This document shows positions 54,767-64,000 of a stretch of DNA of 64,000 nucleotides, piece after piece (the first letter of the stretch is position 1; every line of letters starts with the position of its first letter). The DNA is from Ectopseudomonas composti (GTDB taxonomy: Bacteria > Pseudomonadota > Gammaproteobacteria > Pseudomonadales > Pseudomonadaceae): contig NZ_LSSW01000026.1 in the NCBI RefSeq assembly GCF_001567565.1, positions 108,907 through 172,906 on the forward strand, in the 5' to 3' direction. Under the pieces are notes generated by a model. It was given only the letters and a program-made list of their open reading frames with translations. It was not told where the DNA came from and searched no databases. The position numbers and the translations under genes were made by a program.

Positions 54767-56112
54767 TGTCCGCTTTTGAAATGAATGTCGATGGCCTGGT
54801 CGGGCCGACGCACAACTACGGTGGGCTGTCCTACGGCAACGTTGCCTCGCAGAGCAACAGCCATGCCGCATCGAGCCCCAGGGATGCGGCCAAGCAGGGC
54901 CTGGCGAAGATGAAGGCGCTGATGGACATGGGCTTCAAACAGGGCGTGCTGGCCCCGCAGGAGCGCCCGGATGTTGCTGCGCTGCGTCGTCTGGGCTTTA
55001 CCGGCAGCGATGTCGAGGTGATCGCGCGTGCTGCGCGCGAAGCCATGCCGCTGCTGGTGGCGAGCTGCTCGGCCTCGAGCATGTGGACGGCCAACGCCTG
55101 CACCGTCAGCCCCAGCGCCGACACGGCAGACGGTCGCGTGCATTTCACCGCCGCCAACCTCAACTGCAAGTTCCACCGCAGCATCGAACACCCGACCACC
55201 AGCCGCGTGCTGCAGGCAATGTTCGCCAATGACGCGCACTTCGCCCATCACCCGGCATTGCCGGCGGTGGCGCAGTTCGGTGACGAGGGCGCGGCCAACC
55301 ACACGCGTTTCTGCAAGGGTTATGGCGACGCGGGGGTGGAGTTCTTCGTCTACGGCCGCAGTGCCTTCGACACCCGTTATCCGGCGCCGGCGCGTTATCC
55401 GGCGCGCCAGACCCTGGAGGCCAGTCAGGCGGTCGCCCGCCTGCACGGGCTGAGCGATGCAGGCGTGGTCTATGCCCAGCAGAATCCGGCCGTGATCGAT
55501 CAGGGCGTGTTTCACAACGATGTGATCGCGGTGGGCAATGGTGAGGTGCTGTTCTATCACCAGGACGCCTTCCTCGACACCGACAAGGTGCTGGCCGAAC
55601 TGGGCGACAAACTGGCTCGCCGTGGTGGCAACTTCCAGGCGGTGTGCGTGCCGGGTTCTGCCGTCAGCGTGCAGGATGCCGTGCGCTCCTACCTGTTCAA
55701 CAGCCAGCTGTTGAGCCGTGCCGATGGCAGCATGCTGTTGGTGGTGCCGGAAGAGTGCCGCAACAACCCCAGTGTCTGGCGTTACCTGCAACAGCTGACC
55801 GCCAGCGGCGGGCCGATCCGTGAGGTGCGAGTGTTCGACCTCAAGCAGAGCATGCAGAACGGCGGCGGCCCGGCATGCCTGCGTCTGCGCGTGGCGCTCA
55901 ACGAGCAGGAGCTGGCGGCAGTCAATCCCGGGGTGGTGATGAGCGACGCGCTGCACGATACCCTGGTGGCCTGGGTCGACAAACACTACCGCGACCGATT
56001 GAGCGAAGCCGATCTGGCCGACCCGCAATTGTTGAGCGAATGCCGCACGGCATTGGATGAACTGACACAGATCCTTAAACTGGGCTCGGTCTATCCTTTC
56101 CAGATAGCCTGA
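54766..56112 (+). CDS. aruB: N-succinylarginine dihydrolase
   Basis: This 448-residue amidinotransferase-fold hydrolase converts succinylarginine to succinylornithine, CO2 and 2 NH3. N-terminal [66 protein letters not shown] and [18 protein letters not shown] (with the catalytic Cys region) are all present. The in-frame sequence before 54766 overlaps aruD and is not part of it. Length is normal. Confidence 0.94.
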
Positions 56113-56138
56113 ACCTGACCTCGATTCCCGGAGATTTT

Positions 56139-56417
56139 ATGAGCGATGCGCTGCAACTGATTCTTGAAGACAACGACGGCACCCAGCTGGAAACCTCCTG
56201 CAGCCGCTTTGCCGTGGTCTGGCAGGGCAAGGAAGTGTGGGTCCAGGCCGTTGGCGATCAGTTGCTGATCGGTGTCGACGTGGAGGAGGGCGATACCGAA
56301 TACGTCAACCTGCTGCTGCGTCCGCAGGCCACCAACCTGGTCAGCCTGCAGCTGGAGATGGAGCCGATGATCGCCGATGAGGACGATCATGTTCATGGCC
56401 CGGACTGCAATCACTAA
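56139..56417 (+). CDS. small conserved protein of the aru operon (PA0900-like)
   Basis: This 92-residue acidic protein lies between aruB and aruE, 27 and 17 bases from its neighbours, so it is almost certainly co-expressed. No domain is recognised. The C-terminus has a HxxxHxPDxNH-like acidic/His tail ([12 protein letters not shown]) that could bind metal. A corresponding small gene sits at this spot in P. aeruginosa. Function in arginine degradation unknown. Confidence 0.75.
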   Translation: MSDALQLILEDNDGTQLETSCSRFAVVWQGKEVWVQAVGDQLLIGVDVEEGDTEYVNLLLRPQATNLVSLQLEMEPMIADEDDHVHGPDCNH

Positions 56418-56434
56418 GCCTTGAGGAGTGTCCG

Positions 56435-57448
56435 ATGCTTGTCCTCGGAAAGCTGCTTGAACTGACCCTGGCCGGCCACGAGCCGTCGGCGAAGATTCAA
56501 CTGACGCCCGATGGCACGCGTTTGCGCTGGCTCGACGAAGGCGCGCTGGAGGTGACCCCACCTGCGGCGCGCGACAACGGCCTCGACCTGCTGCTGTCGG
56601 CAGGCGTCCACGGCAACGAAACCGCGCCGATCGAACTGCTTGATCGCCTGTTGCGGGGTATCGCGCGCAACGAGTTGCATCCAACAGCACGCATTCTCTT
56701 TCTGTTCGGCAATCCCGAGGCTATGCGCCGTGGCGAGCGTTACGTCGAGCAGGACCTCAATCGCCTGTTCAGCGGTCGTCATGAGCAGTCCAGTGGCTTC
56801 GAGGCCATCAGGGCCTGCGACCTGGAGCACCTGGTCGTCAACTTCTTCGGCAAGGACACCGGCCGCACACGGCTGCACTACGACCTGCATACCGCCATCC
56901 GTGCTTCCAAGATCGAGCAGTTCGCCCTCTACCCCTGGCAAGAGGGGCGCGCGCATTCCCGGCGTGAGCTGGAGCGCCTGCACGCTGCCGGTATCGAGGC
57001 GGTGTTGCTGCAGAACAAGGCGTCGACCACGTTCAGTGCCTACACCTACGCGCAGCTGGGTGCCGAAGCCTTCACCCTGGAGCTGGGCAAGGCCCGTGCC
57101 TTCGGGCAGAACGAGCTGGTCCACCTCGACCTGCTGGAGAACGCCCTGCACGCGCTGATCGAAGGGCGCGAGGTGATCAGCGGCGAGCCGACGCTCGACG
57201 GCATGCAGCTGTTCGCGGTATCGCGTGAGGTGATCAAGCACAGCGACAGCTTCCAGTTGCACCTGCCTGCCGACATCGAGAACTTCACCGAGTTGGAGCG
57301 CGGCTATCTGCTTGCCGAAGACATTGCCGACAGCCGCTGGGTGGTGGAGGAGCAGGGCGCGCGCATCATCTTCCCCAATCCCAAGGTCAAGAACGGCCTG
57401 CGCGCCGCCATCCTGATCGTCCCGGACGACGGTGCCGGCCTGGTTTAG
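56435..57448 (+). CDS. aruE: succinylglutamate desuccinylase
   Basis: This 337-residue zinc carboxypeptidase-like enzyme releases glutamate and succinate, the last step. Zinc ligands in GVHGNETAP (H59, E62) and [11 protein letters not shown] (His) are intact, and [14 protein letters not shown] carries the catalytic Glu region. It ends the aru operon. A REP-like sequence at 57487 follows. Confidence 0.93.
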   Translation: MLVLGKLLELTLAGHEPSAKIQLTPDGTRLRWLDEGALEVTPPAARDNGLDLLLSAGVHGNETAPIELLDRLLRGIARNELHPTARILFLFGNPEAMRRGERYVEQDLNRLFSGRHEQSSGFEAIRACDLEHLVVNFFGKDTGRTRLHYDLHTAIRASKIEQFALYPWQEGRAHSRRELERLHAAGIEAVLLQNKASTTFSAYTYAQLGAEAFTLELGKARAFGQNELVHLDLLENALHALIEGREVISGEPTLDGMQLFAVSREVIKHSDSFQLHLPADIENFTELERGYLLAEDIADSRWVVEEQGARIIFPNPKVKNGLRAAILIVPDDGAGLV

Positions 57449-57486
57449 CCTGCGCGCCATCTGCCTGGGTATCCGGGCGGCATCCC

Positions 57487-57510
57487 GTAGGAGCGGCTTT
57501 AGCCGCGATA
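57487..57510 (+). repeat. REP-like half-element
   Basis: GTAGGAGCGGCTTTAGCCGCGATA is a single copy 39 bases after aruE, in the family of the elements at 38809 and 14875. The remainder of the 209-base gap to the threonine aldolase gene holds no gene. Confidence 0.6.
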
Positions 57511-57657
57511 CACCTCGCCGTCTGGGCTAACGCCACCTGTCAGCAGAGACAGTCGGCTCGCTCGCCGTTCCGCCGGATTTCGCCTCAACTGTATCTTGTG
57601 GCGGGCTTCGCCACCTCTTTAGCATGGGCCTTTCGCCAATTGCCGGGAAAGCCTGTC

Positions 57658-58662
57658 ATGCCTCTGATCGACCTGCGTAGCGACACCGTCACTCAACCCA
57701 CTGCCGCCATGCGTGAAGTCATGATGACTGCCGAGCTGGGCGATGATGTCTATGGCGAAGACCCCACGGTAAACCGTTTGCAGACCTGGTTGGCCAGCGA
57801 GCTGGGCTTCGAGGCGGCGCTGTTCGTCCCTACCGGCACCATGAGCAACCTGCTCGGCCTGATGGCCCACTGCGAGCGCGGTGACGAATACATCGTCGGC
57901 CAGCAGGCGCACACCTACAAATATGAGGGCGGCGGCGCCGCCGTGCTCGGCTCCATCCAGCCGCAACCGATCGAGGGCGAGGCCGATGGCTCGCTCGACC
58001 TGGCCAGGGTCGAGGCGGCGATCAAACAGGACGACTTCCATTTCGCCCGTACACGCCTGCTGGCGCTGGAAAACACCATGCAGGGCAAGGTACTGCCGCT
58101 CGACTACCTGGCTGCCGCCCGCGAGTTTACTCGCCGTCGTGGCTTGAGCCTGCATCTCGATGGTGCCCGCCTGTATAACGCGGCGGTCAAGCTCGGGGTG
58201 CCGGCGCGCGCGATTACCCAGCATTTCGATTCGGTCTCGGTATGCCTGTCCAAGGGGCTCGGGGCGCCGGTCGGCTCGGTGCTCTGCGGTAGTGCCGCGT
58301 TGATCGACAGGGCGCGCCGTTTGCGCAAGATGGTCGGCGGCGGCATGCGTCAGGCCGGTGTGCTGGCGGCGGCTGGTCTTTATGCGCTGCAGCACCAGGT
58401 CGAGCGCCTGGCCGAGGACCATGCCAAGGCCGCGCGCCTGGGTGAGGCGTTGAGTGAATTGGGCTACAGCGTCGAGCCGGTACAGACCAATATGGTCTAT
58501 GTGCAGCTCGGTGAACGTGCCGGCCAGATCAAGGCCTTCATGGCTGAGCGCGGCATTGCCGTCACCGCTTCGCCGCGTCTGCGCCTGATCACTCATCTGG
58601 ATGTCGGGTCCGAAGGCGTCGAGCGGGTGATCGAGGCGTTCGCTACTTTCCGCGATCATTGA
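57658..58662 (+). CDS. ltaE: low-specificity L-threonine aldolase
   Basis: This 334-residue PLP enzyme splits L-threonine or allo-threonine to glycine and acetaldehyde. [20 protein letters not shown] at the N-terminus, [28 protein letters not shown] and the Schiff-base Lys199 ([12 protein letters not shown]) identify the family. ATG 57658 gives the family N-terminus; upstream in-frame codons do not. Located between aruE and alaS as in other pseudomonads. Confidence 0.92.
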   Translation: MPLIDLRSDTVTQPTAAMREVMMTAELGDDVYGEDPTVNRLQTWLASELGFEAALFVPTGTMSNLLGLMAHCERGDEYIVGQQAHTYKYEGGGAAVLGSIQPQPIEGEADGSLDLARVEAAIKQDDFHFARTRLLALENTMQGKVLPLDYLAAAREFTRRRGLSLHLDGARLYNAAVKLGVPARAITQHFDSVSVCLSKGLGAPVGSVLCGSAALIDRARRLRKMVGGGMRQAGVLAAAGLYALQHQVERLAEDHAKAARLGEALSELGYSVEPVQTNMVYVQLGERAGQIKAFMAERGIAVTASPRLRLITHLDVGSEGVERVIEAFATFRDH

Positions 58663-58728
58663 TCCTGCGGCCGGCCGTCCCTGGCGGTCGGTTGTCAACA
58701 AGGCACTAGCCGTGGGCAGCAGGCCCGA

Positions 58729-58734
58729 TATAAT
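58729..58734 (+). promoter_or_regulatory. candidate -10 element for alaS
   Basis: TATAAT occurs in an otherwise GC-rich stretch, 197 bases before alaS. No good -35 lies at standard spacing. It would place the MITE-like copy 3 inside the alaS leader. Confidence 0.35.
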
Positions 58735-58751
58735 GCGTCCCTTTGCAGACT

Positions 58752-58879
58752 GCGTGACAACTGCTGCGCCCGGTCATGTTGCGTTGGAAAACGGCTCAGA
58801 ATGCTCATTTACACTCAGTAAATTGCGCACGTTCGCCGGTTTTTGCCTCGCCTGACCTTCGCTCGCGACGTTTTCACGC
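58752..58879. repeat. MITE-like palindromic element, copy 3
   Basis: This 128-base element carries the same core as copies at 9849 and 10098 (TTGCGTT, AAAACGGCTCAGAATGCTC, ATTTACA, GTAAATTGCGC). Ends GCGTGACAAC and GTTTTCACGC are inverted repeats (9 of 10). It lies in the leader region of alaS and would fold as a hairpin in the mRNA. Confidence 0.65.
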
Positions 58880-58930
58880 TCTCTACCTTGCCGGCTCTGC
58901 CGTGGCCGCCTGATTCCGTGGATGACCCCT

Positions 58931-61555
58931 ATGAAAAGCGCAGAAATCCGTGAAGCCTTCCTGAGCTTCTTCGAAGAAAAAGGGCACACCCGTGTCGCTT
59001 CCAGCTCGCTGATTCCAGCGAACGACCCGACCCTGCTGTTCACCAACGCAGGCATGAACCAGTTCAAGGACTGCTTCCTGGGCCTGGAAAAGCGCGCCTA
59101 CACCCGCGCCACCACCAGCCAGAAGTGCGTGCGTGCGGGCGGCAAACATAACGACCTGGAAAACGTCGGTTACACCGCGCGTCACCACACCTTCTTCGAA
59201 ATGCTGGGCAACTTCAGCTTTGGCGACTACTTCAAGCGTGACGCCATTCATTACGCCTGGGAGTTCCTGACCTCCGAGAAGTGGCTGAACCTGCCCAAGG
59301 AAAAACTCTGGGTCACCGTCTACGCCACCGATGACGAGGCCTACGACATCTGGACCCGCGAAGTGGGCATTCCCAGCGAGCGGATGATCCGCATCGGCGA
59401 CAACAAGGGCGCGCCGTATGCCTCCGACAACTTCTGGGCGATGGGTGACACCGGGCCGTGCGGTCCGTGCACCGAGATCTTCTTCGACCATGGCGAGCAC
59501 ATCTGGGGCGGCCCACCCGGCAGCCCGGAAGAGGACGGTGACCGCTACATCGAGATCTGGAACAACGTGTTCATGCAGTTCAATCGCACTGCCGATGGCG
59601 TGCTGCATGCGCTGCCGGCACCGAGCGTGGACACCGGCATGGGCCTGGAGCGCATCAGCGCCGTGCTGCAGCACGTCAACTCGAACTACGAGATCGACCT
59701 GTTCCAGAATCTGCTGGCCGCCTCGGCCAAGGCCATCGGTTGCGCCAACGCGGGCGAGGCGTCGCTGAAGGTGGTGGCTGACCACATTCGTTCCTGCAGC
59801 TTCCTGATCGCCGATGGCGTGACGCCGTCCAACGAAGGCCGTGGCTACGTGCTGCGCCGCATCATTCGTCGCGCCTGCCGTCACGGCAACAAGCTGGGCG
59901 CTAAAGGCAGCTTCTTCTACCAGATCGTCGCCGCGCTGGTGGCCGAGATGGGTGAAGCCTTCCCCGAGCTCAAGCAGCAGCAGGCGCACATCGAACGCGT
60001 GCTGAAAACCGAAGAAGAGCAGTTCGCCAAGACCCTGGAGCAGGGCCTGAAGATCCTCGAGCAGGACCTGCTCGAGCTCAAGGGCAACGTCATTCCCGGT
60101 GACGTGGTGTTCAAGCTGTATGACACCTACGGTTTCCCGGTCGACCTGACCGCCGACATCGCCCGTGAGCGCGAGCTGTCGGTGGACGAAGAAGGCTTCG
60201 AGCGTGAAATGGAGGCGCAGCGCGAGCGTGCCCGTTCCGCCAGCGCCTTCGGCATGGATTACAACGCGCTGGTGAAAGTCGATACCGACACCAACTTCCT
60301 CGGTTACGAAGGCACCAGCGGCAGCGGCAAGATCATCGCCCTGTTCAAGGCCGGCACCGCGGTCGATAGTCTCGCCGAAGGCGAGGAGGGCGTGGTGGTG
60401 CTGGACCAGACCCCGTTCTACGCCGAATCCGGCGGTCAGATCGGTGACTGCGGTTATCTGGAGGGCGCCGGCGTGCGCTTCGACGTGCGTGACACCACCA
60501 AGGCGGGCGGCGCTTTCCTGCACCACGGCGTAGTCGCCAAGGGCGGCCTGAGCGTCGGCACCAGCGTCAAGGCCGAGGTCGAGGCCGATGTGCGTCAGGC
60601 TACCGCGCTGAACCACTCGGCGACTCACCTGCTGCATGAAGCCCTGCGTATCGTGCTCGGCGACCATGTGCAGCAGAAGGGCTCGTTGGTCAACAGCCAG
60701 CGCCTGCGCTTCGACTTCAGCCACTTCGAGGCGATCAAGCCGGAGCAACTCAAGCAGATCGAAGACATCGTCAATCGCGTGGTGCGCGAGAACTCGGCGG
60801 TGGAAACCGAGATCACTGATATCGAGACCGCCAAGGCCAAGGGCGCCACGGCGCTGTTCGGCGAGAAGTATGGCGATCAGGTGCGTGTACTGAGCATGGG
60901 CGGCGATTTCTCCGTCGAACTGTGCGGCGGTACCCACGTTTCGCGTACTGGCGATATCGGCCTGTTCAAGATCGTCAGCGAGGGCGGCGTAGCTGCCGGC
61001 GTGCGTCGTATCGAGGCGGTCACCGGTGCGCAAGCGCTGGCCTGGCTCAATGGCGCCGAGGAGCAGCTCAAGGAAGCCGCTTCCCTGGTCAAGGGCAATC
61101 GCGACAACGTGCTGGACAAACTCTCGGCACTGATCGAGCGCAACCGTCAGCTGGAAAAGGAACTGGAGCAGCTCAAGGCCAAGGCCGCCAGTGCCGCTGG
61201 TAACGACCTGGCGGGCTCGGCCGTGGACGTGAAAGGCACCAAGGTGCTGGCTGCGCGTCTCGATGGCCTGGACGGCAAGGCGCTGCTGGCACTGGTCGAC
61301 CAGCTGAAGAACAAGCTGGGCAGCGCGGTGATCCTGCTCGGCGGCGTGTTCGACGAGAAGGTGGTGCTGGTCGCGGGCGTGACCCAGGATCTGACCGCCA
61401 AGCTCAAGGCCGGCGACCTGATGCGTCAAGCCGCTGCAGTCGTCGGTGGCAAGGGCGGTGGTCGTCCGGACATGGCCCAGGGCGGCGGCGTCGATGCCGG
61501 CAAGCTGGATGAAGCCCTGGCCTTGGCCGCGGCTCTGGTCGAGCAGGCTTCGTAA
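58931..61555 (+). CDS. alaS: alanine-tRNA ligase
   Basis: This 874-residue class II synthetase charges tRNA-Ala. N-terminal catalytic core begins [33 protein letters not shown] and [22 protein letters not shown] are motif regions, the editing domain has [13 protein letters not shown] with the zinc His residues, and [17 protein letters not shown] completes the zinc site. The C-terminal C-Ala domain with coiled coil ([18 protein letters not shown]) and the [12 protein letters not shown] linker are present. I chose ATG 58931; an ATG three codons earlier is not typical. A MITE-like element precedes it. Confidence 0.96.
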   Translation: MKSAEIREAFLSFFEEKGHTRVASSSLIPANDPTLLFTNAGMNQFKDCFLGLEKRAYTRATTSQKCVRAGGKHNDLENVGYTARHHTFFEMLGNFSFGDYFKRDAIHYAWEFLTSEKWLNLPKEKLWVTVYATDDEAYDIWTREVGIPSERMIRIGDNKGAPYASDNFWAMGDTGPCGPCTEIFFDHGEHIWGGPPGSPEEDGDRYIEIWNNVFMQFNRTADGVLHALPAPSVDTGMGLERISAVLQHVNSNYEIDLFQNLLAASAKAIGCANAGEASLKVVADHIRSCSFLIADGVTPSNEGRGYVLRRIIRRACRHGNKLGAKGSFFYQIVAALVAEMGEAFPELKQQQAHIERVLKTEEEQFAKTLEQGLKILEQDLLELKGNVIPGDVVFKLYDTYGFPVDLTADIARERELSVDEEGFEREMEAQRERARSASAFGMDYNALVKVDTDTNFLGYEGTSGSGKIIALFKAGTAVDSLAEGEEGVVVLDQTPFYAESGGQIGDCGYLEGAGVRFDVRDTTKAGGAFLHHGVVAKGGLSVGTSVKAEVEADVRQATALNHSATHLLHEALRIVLGDHVQQKGSLVNSQRLRFDFSHFEAIKPEQLKQIEDIVNRVVRENSAVETEITDIETAKAKGATALFGEKYGDQVRVLSMGGDFSVELCGGTHVSRTGDIGLFKIVSEGGVAAGVRRIEAVTGAQALAWLNGAEEQLKEAASLVKGNRDNVLDKLSALIERNRQLEKELEQLKAKAASAAGNDLAGSAVDVKGTKVLAARLDGLDGKALLALVDQLKNKLGSAVILLGGVFDEKVVLVAGVTQDLTAKLKAGDLMRQAAAVVGGKGGGRPDMAQGGGVDAGKLDEALALAAALVEQAS

Positions 61556-61657
61556 CGAGCGAGAAAGCGGGGCCCGCAGTGCGTCCGGCGGGCCTTGGCA
61601 GTATGACCCGATGCGGGTTTAATGGGCGCCCTTCGAGGAATCAGGCGGCTTTTTGAA

Positions 61658-62896
61658 ATGGCTTTGATCGTACAGAAGTTTGGGGGCACCTCCGTCGGCA
61701 CCATCGAGCGTATCGCGCAGGTAGCCGACAAGGTGAAGAAGTTCCGCGAGAACGGTGACGACATCGTCGTCGTGGTTTCCGCCATGAGCGGCGAAACCAA
61801 CCGCCTGATCGATCTGGCTAAACAGATCACCGATGGCGAGCCGGTTGCGCGTGAGCTGGATGTCATGGTGTCCACTGGTGAGCAGGTGACCATTGCCCTG
61901 CTGGCGATGGCGCTGATCAAGCGTGGCGTGCCGGCGGTGTCCTACACCGGCAACCAGGTGCGCATCCTCACCGACAGCGCGCACAACAAGGCGCGTATTC
62001 TGCAGATCGATGACCAGAAGATTCGTGCTGATCTCAAGGCCGGTCGCGTCGTCGTGGTTGCAGGTTTCCAGGGTGTCGATGAGCACGGCAATATCACCAC
62101 CCTCGGTCGTGGTGGTTCCGATACCACCGGTGTGGCTCTGGCAGCGGCGCTGAAAGCCGAGGAATGCCAGATCTACACCGATGTCGATGGTGTCTACACC
62201 ACCGACCCGCGTGTGGTGCCCAAGGCCCAGCGCCTGGAAAAGATCACCTTCGAAGAGATGCTGGAAATGGCCAGCCTCGGTTCCAAGGTGCTGCAGATTC
62301 GCTCGGTGGAGTTCGCCGGCAAGTACAACGTCCCGCTGCGCGTTCTGCACAGCTTCCAGGAGGGGCCGGGCACCCTCATTACCCTTGATGAAGAGGAATC
62401 CATGGAACAGCCGATCATTTCCGGCATCGCCTTCAATCGCGACGAAGCCAAGCTGACCATCCGTGGGGTGCCGGATATCCCCGGCATCGCCTTCAAGATT
62501 CTCGGCCCGGTGAGCGCCGCCAATATCGAAGTGGACATGATCGTGCAGAACGTTTCGCACGATAACACCACCGATTTCACCTTCACCGTGCATCGCAACG
62601 ACTACAACAACGCCCTCAGCGTGCTGCAGAAGACGGCTGAGGAGCTGGGCGCTCGTGAGGTGGTGGGTGACACCAACATCGCCAAGGTGTCCATCGTCGG
62701 TGTCGGCATGCGTTCCCATGCTGGCGTTGCCAGCCGCATGTTCGAGGCTCTGGCCAAGGAGACCATCAACATTCAGATGATCTCCACCTCCGAGATCAAG
62801 GTGTCCGTGGTGATCGAAGAGAAGTATCTGGAGCTGGCGGTACGCGCCCTGCATACCGCCTTCGAGCTGGATGCCCCGGCCCGACAGGGTGAGTGA
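61658..62896 (+). CDS. lysC: aspartokinase
   Basis: This 412-residue enzyme makes aspartyl phosphate for lysine, methionine and threonine synthesis. KFGGTS at 7-12 is the conserved catalytic motif, TLGRGGSDTT the substrate loop, and two ACT domains at the C-terminus (GIAFNRDEAKLTIRGVPDIPG and VSIVGVGMRSHAGVAS) give feedback control. Standard between alaS and rsmA. An in-frame internal start is noted separately. Confidence 0.95.
   Translation: MALIVQKFGGTSVGTIERIAQVADKVKKFRENGDDIVVVVSAMSGETNRLIDLAKQITDGEPVARELDVMVSTGEQVTIALLAMALIKRGVPAVSYTGNQVRILTDSAHNKARILQIDDQKIRADLKAGRVVVVAGFQGVDEHGNITTLGRGGSDTTGVALAAALKAEECQIYTDVDGVYTTDPRVVPKAQRLEKITFEEMLEMASLGSKVLQIRSVEFAGKYNVPLRVLHSFQEGPGTLITLDEEESMEQPIISGIAFNRDEAKLTIRGVPDIPGIAFKILGPVSAANIEVDMIVQNVSHDNTTDFTFTVHRNDYNNALSVLQKTAEELGAREVVGDTNIAKVSIVGVGMRSHAGVASRMFEALAKETINIQMISTSEIKVSVVIEEKYLELAVRALHTAFELDAPARQGE
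62402..62896 (+). other. internal in-frame start for an aspartokinase beta (ACT-only) subunit
   Basis: An ATG at 62402 is in frame with lysC, preceded by AAGAGGAA at good spacing, and begins just ahead of the ACT domains (MEQPIISGIAF). The 164-residue product would be the regulatory beta subunit known from other two-subunit aspartokinases. Whether it is used here cannot be told from sequence. Confidence 0.5.
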
Positions 62897-62908
62897 ATGC
62901 ACTGATTC

Positions 62909-62945
62909 GAAAGGCGCGGCTGGTTCCGCGCCTTTCGTTTTTTTG
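62909..62945 (+). terminator. rho-independent terminator after lysC
   Basis: GAAAGGCGCGG-CTGGTT-CCGCGCCTTTC-G-TTTTTTT: 11-bp stem, short loop and seven or more T residues, 13 bases after the lysC stop. Confidence 0.9.
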
Positions 62946-63087
62946 ACTGGTGCGCGGGAACTTTCTTTCTACGCGGGCTGGTCAATACTTGGGTGGAGGC
63001 TTTCGGGCTTGATTTAGCCGCAAGCTGGCACCATTTTCTTTTTTGCAGACTGTTGTCCTGAATAATGTAATCCGTGAGGAGAAAGGA

Positions 63088-63273
63088 ATGCTGATTCTGA
63101 CTCGCCGGGTCGGAGAGACCCTGATGGTCGGTGATGATGTAACTGTCACCGTGTTGGGTGTGAAAGGCAATCAGGTGCGCATTGGTGTCAATGCGCCGAA
63201 AGAGGTTGCCGTACACCGTGAAGAAATCTACCAACGCATCCAGAAAGAGAAGGGTGACGAACCAAGCCACTAA
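63088..63273 (+). CDS. rsmA: carbon storage regulator RsmA/CsrA
   Basis: This 61-residue dimeric RNA-binding regulator of translation recognises GGA motifs in hairpins and is controlled by RsmY/Z-type RNAs. [52 protein letters not shown] is the complete CsrA fold, with Arg44 in the RNA-contact VHREE motif. GGAGAAAGGA precedes the ATG. Strong candidate to control other genes in this genome, including the type II secretion and c-di-GMP functions, as an inference from known RsmA roles. Confidence 0.97.
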
Positions 63274-63334
63274 TTTTTCTACAAATTTCTGTTTGCAAAC
63301 GGGGAAAACATGTTTATCATGCGCCCCGTGTTGC

Positions 63335-63425
63335 GGAGAGGTGGCCGAGTGGCCGAAGGCGCTCCCCTGCTAAGGGAGTACACCTCAAAAGGGTGTCGGG
63401 GGTTCGAATCCCCCCTTCTCCGCCA
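63335..63425 (+). tRNA. tRNA-Ser(GCT)
   Basis: This 91-base class II tRNA has acceptor GGAGAGG pairing to CTTCTCC, anticodon loop CTGCTAA with anticodon GCT between CTCCC and GGGAG, a long variable arm, TTCGAAT T-loop and encoded CCA. Confidence 0.96.
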
Positions 63426-63496
63426 TTATTCAGCGAGTCGGGCGCAAGCCAGGCTGGCGAATCAACCAGAGGTGATCTGGTATAAAAGCACCGACC

Positions 63497-63573
63497 GGAC
63501 TCATAGCTCAGCTGGATAGAGTACTCGGCTACGAACCGAGCGGTCGGAGGTTCGAATCCTCCTGAGTCCGCCA
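63497..63573 (+). tRNA. tRNA-Arg(ACG), copy 1
   Basis: This 77-base tRNA has acceptor GGACTCA / TGAGTCC, anticodon ACG in loop CTACGAA, T-loop TTCGAAT and encoded CCA. Identical to copies 2 and 3. Confidence 0.97.
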
Positions 63574-63683
63574 TATTCAATGGCTTGCATCGCTGCAAGC
63601 CATTTTGTTTCAGCCAGTGGTGGTCTGGTTTAAAAGCACCATAAGATCGCACGAAAGGCACTGCCTTGAAGGCGCTCTGCAAC

Positions 63684-63760
63684 GGACTCATAGCTCAGCT
63701 GGATAGAGTACTCGGCTACGAACCGAGCGGTCGGAGGTTCGAATCCTCCTGAGTCCGCCA
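63684..63760 (+). tRNA. tRNA-Arg(ACG), copy 2
   Basis: This 77-base tRNA is identical in sequence to copy 1; separated by a 110-base spacer that strongly resembles the next one. Confidence 0.97.
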
Positions 63761-63869
63761 TATTCAATGGCACTGCAGCGATGCAAGGTCATGTTTCAAC
63801 CAGCGGTGATCTGGTCTAAAAGCGCCATAAGATCGCGCGAAAGGCACTGCCTTGAAGGCGTTCTGCAAC

Positions 63870-63946
63870 GGACTCATAGCTCAGCTGGATAGAGTACTCG
63901 GCTACGAACCGAGCGGTCGGAGGTTCGAATCCTCCTGAGTCCGCCA
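63870..63946 (+). tRNA. tRNA-Arg(ACG), copy 3
   Basis: This 77-base tRNA is identical to copies 1 and 2; followed by the terminator of the array. Confidence 0.97.
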
Positions 63947-63951
63947 TATCG

Positions 63952-63981
63952 AAAGGGCCTGCAGAAATGCAGGCCCTTTTT
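63952..63981 (+). terminator. rho-independent terminator after the tRNA array
   Basis: AAAGGGCCTGCA-GAAA-TGCAGGCCCTTT continues into further T residues: a 12-bp stem with a stable GAAA loop, six bases after the last tRNA CCA. Confidence 0.92.
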
Positions 63982-64000
63982 CTTTGTGCGTTATTTCTTC

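Noticed and set aside
58883..61429. Long open frame antisense to alaS (about 848 codons)
   Set aside because: In high-GC DNA the opposite strand of real genes often stays open. Its translation has no recognisable domain, and alaS on the other strand is certain.
61571..61596. GGGCCCGC hairpin between alaS and lysC as a terminator
   Set aside because: It can pair but lacks a T run, and lysC is close downstream; too weak to list.

Overview
The window is a GC-rich chromosomal segment from a Pseudomonas species. Gene order fabF-pabC-mltG-tmk-holB-pilZ-tatD, the aot/argR/aru arginine locus followed by alaS-lysC-rsmA and tRNA genes, and a divergent xcp-type type II secretion cluster all point to Pseudomonas. 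The P. mendocina/oleovorans side of the genus is plausible, but I infer this from general gene content and could not test it. Region 1 (1-8.3 kb) is core housekeeping: the fabF tail, folate (pabC), peptidoglycan (mltG), dTMP kinase, DNA polymerase III delta prime, PilZ, TatD, a class V aminotransferase divergent from a TetR regulator, and moaA. Region 2 (8.3-34.5 kb) is accessory and mosaic. It has many single genes in both orientations: a COG4705-type membrane protein, a lipoprotein, a GNAT plus LMW-phosphatase-like pair, a secreted subtilase-like protein with Glu in place of the catalytic Asp, a TonB receptor behind a perfect Zur-type palindrome, two c-di-GMP enzymes, exporters, a probable broken MerR regulator, and small hypothetical genes with a strongly structured upstream region. 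This part also holds most repeats: MITE-like palindromic elements, REP-like hairpins and a 150-bp tandem repeat. Region 3 (34.4-44.8 kb) is a complete type II secretion set, gspC-gspD on the minus strand and gspE to gspM on the plus strand, mostly with overlapping genes. Region 4 (45.0-57.5 kb) is arginine uptake and catabolism by the arginine succinyltransferase pathway: aotJQMP-argR, then aruCFGDB, a small conserved gene and aruE. ArgR-type half-sites lie the same 21 bases upstream of a -10-like hexamer in front of both aotJ and aruC, so uptake, regulator and degradation appear to be controlled together. Region 5 (57.6-64 kb) holds a threonine aldolase, alaS, lysC (with an in-frame internal start matching the known aspartokinase beta subunit arrangement), rsmA, tRNA-Ser(GCT) and three identical tRNA-Arg(ACG) genes in a tandem array ending in a strong terminator. 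No CRISPR array, rRNA, complete insertion sequence or prophage was seen.
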